From Anaerolineaceae bacterium (GTDB lineage: Bacteria > Chloroflexota > Anaerolineae > Anaerolineales > Villigracilaceae): 6,593 bases of DNA. Every line of letters starts with the position of its first letter. The first letter of the stretch is position 1. A program made the position numbers and the translations under genes. Shown here piece by piece: positions 1 to 5,569 of the stretch. The notes below the pieces were generated by a model. It searched no databases and was not told where the DNA came from. It worked only from the letters and a program-made list of their open reading frames with translations. Location: positions 1 through 6,593 of the forward strand of contig VFKQ01000370.1 in the NCBI GenBank assembly GCA_009885445.1, given 5' to 3'.

Positions 1-778
1 CCCCGCCCCGCGCCGCATAGACGGAAAATCCACCCGTGTAGGCAAACACATTCAGCACCGATTTCCCTTTGGATAATTTCTCCACCCGCGCGCGGTTATC
101 TCGTTGGTCGAGGAAGAAGCCGGTCTTCTGTCCGCGAATGAAGTCACACTCGAGGATGAGTCCATTTTCTTTAAATAATATTGGGTTGGGGGGAGTCGCC
201 TGCGAGAGAGTCATCCCATCGCTGAGGCCGTGCAAAAATTCAATCTGCTTTTGCAGGGAGCGGCTGAGGCGCAGAATCAAATAACTCGCCGAGCTAACCC
301 GCCCCAACGCGGAGCAAAAATCGCGCAGGTGCGGAATCCACGCGGGCGTGTAAAGTTTGAGCACGAGGCTATCGGCGTAACGGTCAATGACCAAGCCGGG
401 CAGGCCGTCGTTCTCGCCGTGGACAAGGCGGTAGCCGTCCGTGTTTTTTTCTTCCAACCCTGCGCGCAACGCGATGGCGCTGACAATTTTGTTTTGAAAC
501 CAATCCGCGTTGATGGTCGCCGGTTCGCGCGCCTGCAAAATGCGCACACGAATCGCGGACGTCGGGTCATACAAACCGACGGCCAGAAAATTACGTTTGT
601 CATCGAAGATGACGGCCAAATCCCCCGCCGCGCCTGCATGACTTTGCTCGCGAATCGATTCGTCGAAGAGCCACGGATGTCCCTGCCGCAAGGCGCGTTC
701 CGCTGGCGCGTTAATGCGCAATGCGATTCGCTTTGCTGAGGGGTTAGGAAGTTGGGAAACCGATGTGTTGAGGTCCAT
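1..778 (-). CDS. rlmI: RlmI-type class I SAM-dependent 23S rRNA (cytosine-C5) methyltransferase, 3' end cut by window edge
   Basis: The reading frame is open from the ATG at 778 to the left edge, giving 259 residues; relatives have about 390-400, so roughly 130-140 are missing, including the part that carries the catalytic cysteine. Visible parts in order: an N-terminal PUA-like RNA-binding region (about 16-85, with HPWLF at 34-38), the linker motif GENDGLPGLVIDRY (121-134), GQKTGFFLDQRDNR (216-229), which is highly characteristic of this family, and SAM-binding motif I, VLNVFAYTGGFSVYAA (241-256). The family uses SAM to make m5C in 23S rRNA in the cytoplasm (E. coli RlmI, C1962). That the target base is the same here is inferred. 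The start is fixed by an in-frame stop at 809-811. No Shine-Dalgarno sequence precedes the ATG; a CATAAT box lies 9 nt upstream instead. The gene lies 74 nt after the DUF2442 gene on the same strand, with no clear terminator between them. Confidence 0.93.
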   Translation of the reverse strand, partial: MDLNTSVSQLPNPSAKRIALRINAPAERALRQGHPWLFDESIREQSHAGAAGDLAVIFDDKRNFLAVGLYDPTSAIRVRILQAREPATINADWFQNKIVSAIALRAGLEEKNTDGYRLVHGENDGLPGLVIDRYADSLVLKLYTPAWIPHLRDFCSALGRVSSASYLILRLSRSLQKQIEFLHGLSDGMTLSQATPPNPILFKENGLILECDFIRGQKTGFFLDQRDNRARVEKLSKGKSVLNVFAYTGGFSVYAARGG

Positions 779-787
779 TGTTGGAGG

Positions 788-793
788 ATTATG
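788..793 (-). promoter_or_regulatory. Possible -10 box of the methyltransferase gene (leaderless start)
   Basis: On the minus strand CATAAT (5 of 6 matches to TATAAT) ends 9 nt before the ATG at 778. Transcription would begin within about 3 nt of the start codon, which would explain the lack of a Shine-Dalgarno sequence. No convincing -35 hexamer is seen, so this is tentative; read-through from the DUF pair upstream is the alternative. Confidence 0.3.
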
Positions 794-852
794 CAGCCCC
801 CTTCCGCCTCATCGCTAGCCCCTCTCCAAATAGTGAGGCATACGCGCCGCGA

Positions 853-1098
853 TCACATCTGCAACAACGTCGCCACTGCAATGTCTTCGTCTATTTCGTC
901 CCAGTGAATCCCAATCCCCCGCGCAATGAAACGCCAGTTTTTGCGTTGTTCAGCGGTGGCATTTCGTAAACGCGTAAACCATTCCAAAGGCACTGAAACT
1001 TCCCGTCCATCCGAAAGCGCGACGAGCATGGAGTCATCCGTGAAGCGGACGTCTATCGCTAAAACTGATGTGGGGCTATGTGTTCTTAGGTTGTTCAT
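853..1098 (-). CDS. DUF2442 family small protein, second gene of a DUF4160/DUF2442 pair
   Basis: This 81-residue protein has the typical layout of DUF2442: a short N-terminal strand region (VLAIDVRFTDDSMLVALSDG, 13-32), the REVSVPLEWFTRL segment (33-45) and the acidic C-terminal block with GIHWDEIDEDI. It has no signal peptide or membrane segment, so it should be cytoplasmic. It overlaps the end of the DUF4160 gene by 23 nt. A Shine-Dalgarno GGAG at 1106-1109, 7 nt before the ATG, lies inside that gene, so translation is probably coupled. The biochemical function is not known. DUF2442 and DUF4160 genes are often neighbours, and such pairs have been listed as predicted toxin-antitoxin modules; I cannot tell from sequence which member would be which. 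Confidence 0.9.
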   Translation of the reverse strand: MNNLRTHSPTSVLAIDVRFTDDSMLVALSDGREVSVPLEWFTRLRNATAEQRKNWRFIARGIGIHWDEIDEDIAVATLLQM

Positions 1099-1315
1099 AC
1101 CATTTCTCCAAAAAGAGACCAGCGTTCTCTTCGACTAATTCACGAACCTGGCGAAGTTCTCTTGAGTTGTAGCCCACTGCCCAATCCAATTCAATCGGCG
1201 AGAGCCAAAACTTGGCCGCATCTTCCGCGCTTTCCACATGAATGTGAGGTGGTTCATTGTTTTCTCTGCTGAAAAAGAAAAAGCGATGACGGCCAATCAC
1301 TTTAATGGTGGGCAT
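1076..1315 (-). CDS. DUF4160 family small protein, first gene of a DUF4160/DUF2442 pair
   Basis: This 79-residue protein starts MPTIKVIG, as is usual for DUF4160, followed by an aromatic strand (RFFFFS) and the hallmark EPPHIHVE (about 21-28). The rest is a mixed alpha/beta half ending in a helix with LRQVRELVEENAGLFLEKW. Length and motif order match the family. It is probably cytoplasmic. The histidines of the PPHIHVE motif are strongly conserved in the family and look like a candidate active or metal site, but no reaction is established. It is the promoter-proximal gene of the pair and overlaps DUF2442 by 23 nt. The promoter's TATAAT sits only 6 nt before the ATG, so the transcript is probably leaderless; a weak GAGG 12 nt upstream is the only Shine-Dalgarno candidate, and it overlaps the promoter spacer. 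Confidence 0.9.
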   Translation of the reverse strand: MPTIKVIGRHRFFFFSRENNEPPHIHVESAEDAAKFWLSPIELDWAVGYNSRELRQVRELVEENAGLFLEKWYEQPKNT

Positions 1316-1321
1316 ATTTCG

Positions 1322-1349
1322 ATTATACCTCTTAGCTTGCCTATGGAAA
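1322..1349 (-). promoter_or_regulatory. Promoter of the DUF4160/DUF2442 unit
   Basis: A perfect TATAAT -10 box (1322-1327, read on the minus strand) is preceded by TTTCCA (1344-1349, 4 of 6 matches to TTGACA) at a 16-nt spacing. The -10 box ends 6 nt before the ATG at 1315, which places the expected transcription start on or next to the A of the start codon. The -10 match is strong and the -35 weak. Confidence 0.6.
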
Positions 1350-1420
1350 TTATCTGGCTAGCTACGTAGGTTTAAGGCGTACTCCCATTCCCCTCCCCAC
1401 TTAGTCGCGCCCGATGACGC

Positions 1421-1451
1421 AAAACCCCACAGGCTCATCACCTGCGGGGTT
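1421..1451 (-). terminator. Rho-independent terminator of the secreted protein/lipoprotein unit
   Basis: Read on the minus strand, AACCCCGCAGG (1451-1441) pairs with CCTGTGGGGTT (1433-1423) around a 7-nt loop. This gives an 11-bp GC-rich stem with one C/T difference that leaves a single mismatch, running into TTTT (1424-1421). It begins 40 nt beyond the lipoprotein stop codon. On the plus strand the stem is not followed by a T run, so it works best for the minus-strand unit. The T tract is short, so efficiency is uncertain. Confidence 0.6.
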
Positions 1452-1490
1452 GATTCATTCGTACTCATTCTCTGCTGGTCAATTAGATGT

Positions 1491-2546
1491 TCACTGTACC
1501 TGAGTTTTCTCCAACAGAATGGTAACCGATGTCACACCATCGCTAGTGGATATGATGACCGTCAAATTTTGATCGCCCCGCGTAAATTCAAGCAGTGCTG
1601 TCGTCTCGGAAATACTTGGTGTACCGACTAACGTCCAGCCCAGGCTTGGAATCTGCTCCTGATAAAACGCGGCAGAGTCGGCGATGCTGGAGGCGGTGTC
1701 ATACGACAGTATGCTTGGCATGTTCAGAACGTTAGTTGCATCCGCCAACAGCGGGGCCTCCACCATACCTGCGGGACAGTCCGCGGGTAATGCGAATGTA
1801 ATAGGTACGTTGACGTCGGTCAGTTGATAATCCCAGGTGAGCGTTCCTTCGATGCCTTCGCCAAAGTAAGTCGCATCGCCTGTGGTCGTCACCAAATACT
1901 TGACGATGTAGCCGCCCTCGGTAGCGACCCACAACTCGCCCGTCGATTTTGCGATGCCCAATTGCCCGAAGGCACGCTCGTCGAAGGTGTAATGATTGGC
2001 GGCCACATCGTTGACCGTCTCGCCGCCCGCCTCATCCGCGCCGATGACGCCGGTCAGGAAACCGGCTGGCTCCCAGGTGTTACCCAGTGAAATTTCCTGG
2101 TCGATCACGTTTGCGTTGCATCCAGACTCCCCGCGCTGTTCATAAGAGGCTCCGTTCATTTCTGCCATGAACACCGCCTCGGGGTCGGAATTAGCTCCGC
2201 TCTTCTCGATGGTCAACTGACGCGCCGCTGGTTCCTTCATGCTGAGCATGACATAGGTCTTTGACCATTGGCTGGGTTGCCCGTCGTGGGTTCCATCAAA
2301 AGAGAGGGTCAGTGTCGATTTATAGCTGGATAGGTCCGCAAGACCTGCTCGCGCATCCGGAAAATTGAAGGGGCCGGGGCCGTAGACCACATCCATCTCT
2401 ACAGTCACTCCCTCAGGGGTTAGTGTGTCTGTCGTCGGAGTGCGTGTCGCGGAATCGCCAGATAGGGACTGGCAGGCCGATAAAATCAATAGGGGCATGA
2501 TGATTAACAGTGTCGTCGCCCGTTGTTTGCAAGAATATGGTTTCAT
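1491..2546 (-). CDS. Predicted lipoprotein of unknown function (possibly LppX/LprG-like fold)
   Basis: The 351-residue product begins with a basic N-terminus, a hydrophobic stretch (13-22) and a lipobox LSAC (22-25), so it should be lipidated at C25 and anchored outside the cytoplasmic membrane. A Thr/Pro-rich linker (31-45) follows, as is common after lipoboxes. Residues about 65-255 are rich in alternating strands (YKSTLTLSF, GTLTWDYQLT) and contain C143 and C257, a possible disulfide. The general look recalls LppX/LprAFG-like lipoproteins, but this is only a guess. A separate C-terminal domain (about 270-349) begins after a linker with ADSAAFYQEQIPSLGWTLVG and ends in two hydrophobic strands. 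The start is supported by a strong GGAGG at 2556-2560, 9 nt upstream and inside the last codons of the gene before it. The gap between the two genes is 4 nt. Molecular role unknown. Confidence 0.85.
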   Translation of the reverse strand: MKPYSCKQRATTLLIIMPLLILSACQSLSGDSATRTPTTDTLTPEGVTVEMDVVYGPGPFNFPDARAGLADLSSYKSTLTLSFDGTHDGQPSQWSKTYVMLSMKEPAARQLTIEKSGANSDPEAVFMAEMNGASYEQRGESGCNANVIDQEISLGNTWEPAGFLTGVIGADEAGGETVNDVAANHYTFDERAFGQLGIAKSTGELWVATEGGYIVKYLVTTTGDATYFGEGIEGTLTWDYQLTDVNVPITFALPADCPAGMVEAPLLADATNVLNMPSILSYDTASSIADSAAFYQEQIPSLGWTLVGTPSISETTALLEFTRGDQNLTVIISTSDGVTSVTILLEKTQVQ

Positions 2547-2550
2547 GAGT

Positions 2551-3522
2551 TTATTCCTCCACCGGAATCACGATGACGGTCACCTGGCCCGCTATCGCTC
2601 CTGATGGGCTTTGTAGCAGTTGGGTCCCGCTCCAGGTGCCTCCAGCGCCTGGCACGGTGAGAATGAGCGGGTCTGGCGTCATTGCGTTCGTAGTGTTGAT
2701 GTCCTCTGTGAGGCATGCACCCACCTCAGTCAGAGTAGCTGCGTCAAAGATGATCTTCACGGTAAGGTCGCCATGTTCGTTCAAGCTCCCTGTTAGTTTG
2801 GCCGGGCTCGGTGGAATCGTGTCGGTGTGTGTACACTCAGGAGGAAGGACAATGTTGGGAATCCAGAGGGCGGTAGTCGAGCCGGTGTAGTTGCCCTCTG
2901 AATCTGCCGTCAGTGTTGCTCCATTGATCACCGCAACCAGTGCAATGCTGCCACCTGTGCCTTGAGAGATGAACCAATCCGAGATCACCTTGACTTTGTA
3001 CTTGCAATTTATTACCCTGACTGCAAACCCATCTTCAGCAATGTCTATTCTATCGGCGATACGCGTTCCGAGCCATTGATGCGCGACCCTGCCCGTAAAA
3101 GCGACGGCGGTCTCGCCAGGTTTCTGCGCGGTTAAAACGAATTTGGCCGTACCCGCGTTATCAATATCCCACCCAGTCGAATTGCTTGCTGGCGAGATTG
3201 TAACAATATCGCTATTCGCCACCATCGGTGTAACCTCGGCTGTAACTGCCCCAGATTGAACAGTAATCCCGAAGATCATCGTCGTGCGCCCCACACTCAC
3301 GTAGACGTTCACCTGTTCCCCAACACAAAGTGCATTTGTGCTTTTACTCCGATCAGCCCGCATGGTAAACCTGTATGTGGCGCCAGCTGGGGCCGCCTGA
3401 GCCGTTGACGCTGGCCCCGCGCTTCCAATGACGAACACGAGCAACAGCACAATAAAAACACTCCGCCAGCGCGGAGTTGGGTTCACCGAGGAACCTCTTA
3501 AGTTGTGGGAATTTCTATTCAT
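2551..3522 (-). CDS. Secreted protein of unknown function with an Ig-like domain
   Basis: The 323-residue product has a clear Sec signal peptide: basic residues to R20, a hydrophobic core 22-35, and a cleavage site near AQA-A (41-44). The mature protein is beta-rich. Residues about 48-172 resemble bacterial Ig-like folds, with GTAKFVLTAQKPGETAVAFT (124-143) as the typical end of such a domain. Residues about 175-320 form a second beta-rich part. Four cysteines in the mature protein (C66, C173, C230, C270) could form two disulfides, one per region. I choose the ATG at 3522 because GGAGG lies 8 nt before it; a longer frame from TTG at 3537 would use that ribosome binding site as coding sequence. 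It is the first gene of a tight pair with the lipoprotein. No enzyme motif is seen. It could be a surface or matrix protein, but no function can be assigned. Confidence 0.82.
   Translation of the reverse strand: MNRNSHNLRGSSVNPTPRWRSVFIVLLLVFVIGSAGPASTAQAAPAGATYRFTMRADRSKSTNALCVGEQVNVYVSVGRTTMIFGITVQSGAVTAEVTPMVANSDIVTISPASNSTGWDIDNAGTAKFVLTAQKPGETAVAFTGRVAHQWLGTRIADRIDIAEDGFAVRVINCKYKVKVISDWFISQGTGGSIALVAVINGATLTADSEGNYTGSTTALWIPNIVLPPECTHTDTIPPSPAKLTGSLNEHGDLTVKIIFDAATLTEVGACLTEDINTTNAMTPDPLILTVPGAGGTWSGTQLLQSPSGAIAGQVTVIVIPVEE
2556..2560 (-). promoter_or_regulatory. Ribosome binding site of the lipoprotein gene, inside the upstream gene
   Basis: GGAGG on the minus strand lies within the final Val-Glu-Glu codons of the secreted protein gene, 9 nt before the lipoprotein ATG at 2546. 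A stop and a start 4 nt apart, with the site inside the upstream frame, point to translational coupling and fix this start. Confidence 0.75.
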
Positions 3523-3530
3523 GGCACGAA

Positions 3531-3535
3531 CCTCC
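3531..3535 (-). promoter_or_regulatory. Ribosome binding site that fixes the secreted protein start
   Basis: GGAGG on the minus strand is spaced 8 nt from the ATG at 3522. The alternative TTG at 3537 overlaps this region and has no comparable site in front of it, so the ATG is preferred. Confidence 0.75.
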
Positions 3536-3613
3536 AAGCTTTCATAGATAAAGGTTAATCCCCCGTCATTGCTACATTGATATAAATTTCATGAGGTTGT
3601 TGGCCTGTTCATC

Positions 3614-3625
3614 ATAATCGATTAT
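3614..3625. promoter_or_regulatory. 12-bp perfect palindrome in the divergent spacer
   Basis: ATAATCGATTAT is its own reverse complement and sits between the divergent starts of the secreted protein gene (3522) and recJ (3800). A symmetric site in such a place could be an operator for a dimeric regulator. Only one copy is seen and AT-rich palindromes of this size can arise by chance, so it is a candidate only. The rest of the 277-nt spacer shows no gene. Confidence 0.3.
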
Positions 3626-3759
3626 TGCGTAACTCCCCACTAGCTCCTTCCCCGCGACGATAGAACCAGGATCAACCCACTATACCTCCCAGATTTGTGG
3701 GGGAACCAAATGAAACTACACGATACCAACCGATGTAAACTGCAAGCAGGCAAAAGCCT

Positions 3760-3782
3760 CCCTTCCCCCTCGCCCCCTCCCC
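3760..3782 (-). promoter_or_regulatory. G-quadruplex-capable tract next to the recJ -10 box
   Basis: The plus strand has C runs of 3, 5, 5 and 4 (3760-3762, 3765-3769, 3773-3777, 3779-3782) separated by 2, 3 and 1 nt. The minus strand therefore carries four G runs with very short loops, the classical intramolecular quadruplex pattern. It is on the template strand for recJ and ends 3 nt before the -10 box. Whether it folds or regulates is unknown. Confidence 0.5.
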
Positions 3783-3785
3783 GCT

Positions 3786-3791
3786 TATACT
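3786..3791 (+). promoter_or_regulatory. Possible -10 box of recJ (leaderless start)
   Basis: TATACT (5 of 6 matches to TATAAT) ends 8 nt before the ATG at 3800, so transcription would begin at or just before the start codon. The bases between are pyrimidine-rich and contain no Shine-Dalgarno sequence, which supports a leaderless reading. No -35 match is seen in the C-rich stretch upstream. Confidence 0.4.
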
Positions 3792-3799
3792 CTCCCTCA

Positions 3800-5518
3800 A
3801 TGACACACAAAAATCGCTGGCTCGTGCAGAGTCGCATCACACCCGAAGCGGATGCGGCGCTGATTAAATATTCGTCCGTACTTCGGCAAGTGCTCTTCAA
3901 TCGCGGATACGCAACGGAGGCGCAGGCCGAGTCCTTTTTTCGCGCGCAAGTGGACTTCGACACGAATCCATTTCTGATTAAAGGAATGGACGCCGCTGTG
4001 ACGCGCATCCAATCCGCGCTGACGGCGGGTGAGCCCATCGCTGTCTACGGTGACTACGACGTGGACGGAGTCACCGCCACAGCCCTGCTGGTGGAGGCTT
4101 TGCAAAAACTCGGCGGCGTTGTCCAGCCCTACATCCCGAATCGATTCGAAGAGGGCTACGGACTCAACAACGAGGCGTTGACTCAACTGCACAGCCAGGG
4201 AGTCAAACTCGTCATCACCGTGGATTGTGGAATCCGCTCACCCGAGGAGGCCCGTCATGCCCGCGCCATCGGCCTGGACTTAATCATCTCCGACCATCAC
4301 GAACCCGCCGGCGAAATCCCCGATGCGCTGGCCGTGGTCAACCCAAAGCAAGAGGGCGACACCTACCCCGAAAAATATCTCGCAGGTGTGGGGCTGGCGT
4401 ATAAAATTGCGGAAGCGTTGGTGCAAGAAAGAGGAAAGAGGAAAGAAGAAGATTCTTTCGTCTTTCCTCTTTCCTCACTGCTAGATTTAGTCGCTTTAGG
4501 AACCGTCGCAGACCTCGCTCCGCTCACCGGCGAGAATCGCGCCCTCGTGCGCAAAGGCCTCGAGCAAATGCGACAGACCACGCGGCAGGGACTCTTCTCG
4601 CTGGCCGCAATCGCTGGCGTGGCCATGCCAAAAATAACGGCGGGCAGTATCGGCTTCATGTTTGGTCCGCGGTTGAACGCCTCCGGCAGACTCGATAAAG
4701 CCATCGCTTCTTTTAATCTGCTTACTACAACGAGTCCGCAAGAAGCGGGGACTCTCGCGCAACAATTGGATGTGCAAAATCGCGAACGTCAGGTTCTCAC
4801 CAAAGAAATTCAAACCCAAGCCGAAGGTCTCGCGCTCGAAGGCCAAAAAGATTCGTTGTTGCTTTTCGCCATCCATCCCGATTTCAATCACGGCGTCGTT
4901 GGTCTGGCCGCCTCGCGTTTGCAGGAACTTTATTATCGCCCGGCCATCGTCGGCAATTACGGCCCCGAAACCACGCGCTGTTCGTGCCGCTCGATTCCCG
5001 AATTCCACATCACACGCGCGCTGGATGAATGCGCGGACTTGCTCGTGCGTCACGGCGGACACGCCGGCGCGGCGGGCTTCACCGTCCGCAACGAAAACAT
5101 CGGGGCCTTGACGACCCGCCTCGGGGAAATTGCGAAGCGCGAACTCGAGGGGCGCGATTTGCGTCACAGCCTGGTCGCCGACGTCGAAGTCGCGTTTCAA
5201 AGTCTGACCTTTGATCTGGTCGGCCAACTCAACGCGTTGCAACCGACGGGTTATGGCAACCCCGACGCGGTCTTCATCTCGCGTGGGGTGCAAGTAAAAT
5301 CCTCGCGCGCGGTCGGCGCGGACGCGCGTCATCTTAAATTAAATCTCAGCGATGGCAAGACCACACTTGACGCAATCGGATTTAGACTCGGCGGCCTGCT
5401 CGCAAACTTGCCGAAGGTCGTGGATGTTTTGTACACGCTCGAAGTGAATGAATATAACGGCCGCTCAAGTTTGCAATTAAATTTGAAAGACGTGAAAGCT
5501 GTAGGCGTGGCGGATTAA
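3800..5518 (+). CDS. recJ: Single-stranded-DNA-specific exonuclease RecJ
   Basis: RecJ degrades ssDNA 5' to 3' in recombination and mismatch/base-excision repair in the cytoplasm. The 572-residue product has the usual length and all the DHH phosphoesterase motifs: DYDVDG (85-90), VDCG (141-144), SDHHEP (164-169), GTVADLAPL (234-242) and GPRLNASGR (289-297). Then come the DHHA1 motif HGGHAGAAGF (418-427) and a C-terminal OB-fold with PTGYGNPDAVF (482-492). The expected metal ligands (D85, D87, D142, H166, D238) are present. I start at the ATG at 3800, just before MTHKNRWLVQ. The same frame stays open back to TTG at 3695, with another ATG at 3710, but that would add a Pro/Ser-rich tail that RecJ proteins lack. 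One oddity is a charged segment at 211-226 encoded by a perfect inverted repeat. guaB follows after 51 nt on the same strand. Confidence 0.96.
   Translation: MTHKNRWLVQSRITPEADAALIKYSSVLRQVLFNRGYATEAQAESFFRAQVDFDTNPFLIKGMDAAVTRIQSALTAGEPIAVYGDYDVDGVTATALLVEALQKLGGVVQPYIPNRFEEGYGLNNEALTQLHSQGVKLVITVDCGIRSPEEARHARAIGLDLIISDHHEPAGEIPDALAVVNPKQEGDTYPEKYLAGVGLAYKIAEALVQERGKRKEEDSFVFPLSSLLDLVALGTVADLAPLTGENRALVRKGLEQMRQTTRQGLFSLAAIAGVAMPKITAGSIGFMFGPRLNASGRLDKAIASFNLLTTTSPQEAGTLAQQLDVQNRERQVLTKEIQTQAEGLALEGQKDSLLLFAIHPDFNHGVVGLAASRLQELYYRPAIVGNYGPETTRCSCRSIPEFHITRALDECADLLVRHGGHAGAAGFTVRNENIGALTTRLGEIAKRELEGRDLRHSLVADVEVAFQSLTFDLVGQLNALQPTGYGNPDAVFISRGVQVKSSRAVGADARHLKLNLSDGKTTLDAIGFRLGGLLANLPKVVDVLYTLEVNEYNGRSSLQLNLKDVKAVGVAD
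4431..4476 (+). repeat. Perfect 16-bp inverted repeat inside recJ
   Basis: GAGGAAAGAGGAAAGA (4431-4446) is exactly complementary to TCTTTCCTCTTTCCTC (4461-4476), with a 14-nt spacer that can add a few more pairs. Each arm is itself built from two copies of a 7-mer (GAGGAAA). It is translated in frame as RecJ residues 211-226, a Lys/Arg/Glu patch followed by FVFPLSS, between the helix before it and the conserved LLDLVALGTVADLAPL. This position is a variable linker in RecJ, so an insertion would be tolerated. Confidence 0.8.
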
Positions 5519-5524
5519 TCAAAA

Positions 5525-5566
5525 TGGAGTGCAGGCTGAAGCCTACACTCCAAAAAATTTTGGAGT
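5525..5566 (+). promoter_or_regulatory. Two mutually exclusive hairpins in the recJ-guaB gap, one covering the guaB ribosome binding site
   Basis: Hairpin A pairs 5525-5536 with 5541-5552 (11 of 12 pairs, C5532/A5545 mismatched, loop TGAA). Hairpin B pairs ACTCCAAAA (5547-5555) perfectly with TTTTGGAGT (5558-5566) with a minimal loop. They share bases 5547-5552, so only one can form. Hairpin B encloses GGAG (5562-5565), the Shine-Dalgarno sequence 4 nt before the guaB ATG. Neither hairpin is followed by a T run in the plus direction, so a simple terminator is unlikely. Hairpin A may instead be a dispersed palindromic repeat. Confidence 0.5.
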
Positions 5567-5569
5567 TCC

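Noticed and set aside
230..739. Plus-strand open frame (169 codons) opposite the methyltransferase
   Set aside because: The minus strand here encodes a clear RlmI-type protein with family motifs throughout; the plus-strand frame has none.
783..793. GGAGG followed by ATG on the plus strand at 791
   Set aside because: It looks like a ribosome binding site and start, but the frame ends after about 38 codons inside the DUF2442 gene on the opposite strand and has no recognisable content.
1095..1103. Tiny ATG-GTA-TGA frame overlapping the DUF2442 start on the minus strand
   Set aside because: The GGAG site is only 2 nt from this ATG but 7 nt from the DUF2442 ATG, so initiation should favour the latter. 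It is probably chance.
3685..3703. Short hairpin upstream of recJ (CCTCCCA/TGGGGG) as a terminator
   Set aside because: Only about 6 pairs including a G-T, no following T run, and no plus-strand gene ends before it.
4496..5332. Long minus-strand open frame (278 codons) antisense to recJ
   Set aside because: It lies wholly opposite a confident RecJ coding region, is rich in Arg/Ala/Gly and has no recognisable motif. It is a shadow of the codon bias of recJ.
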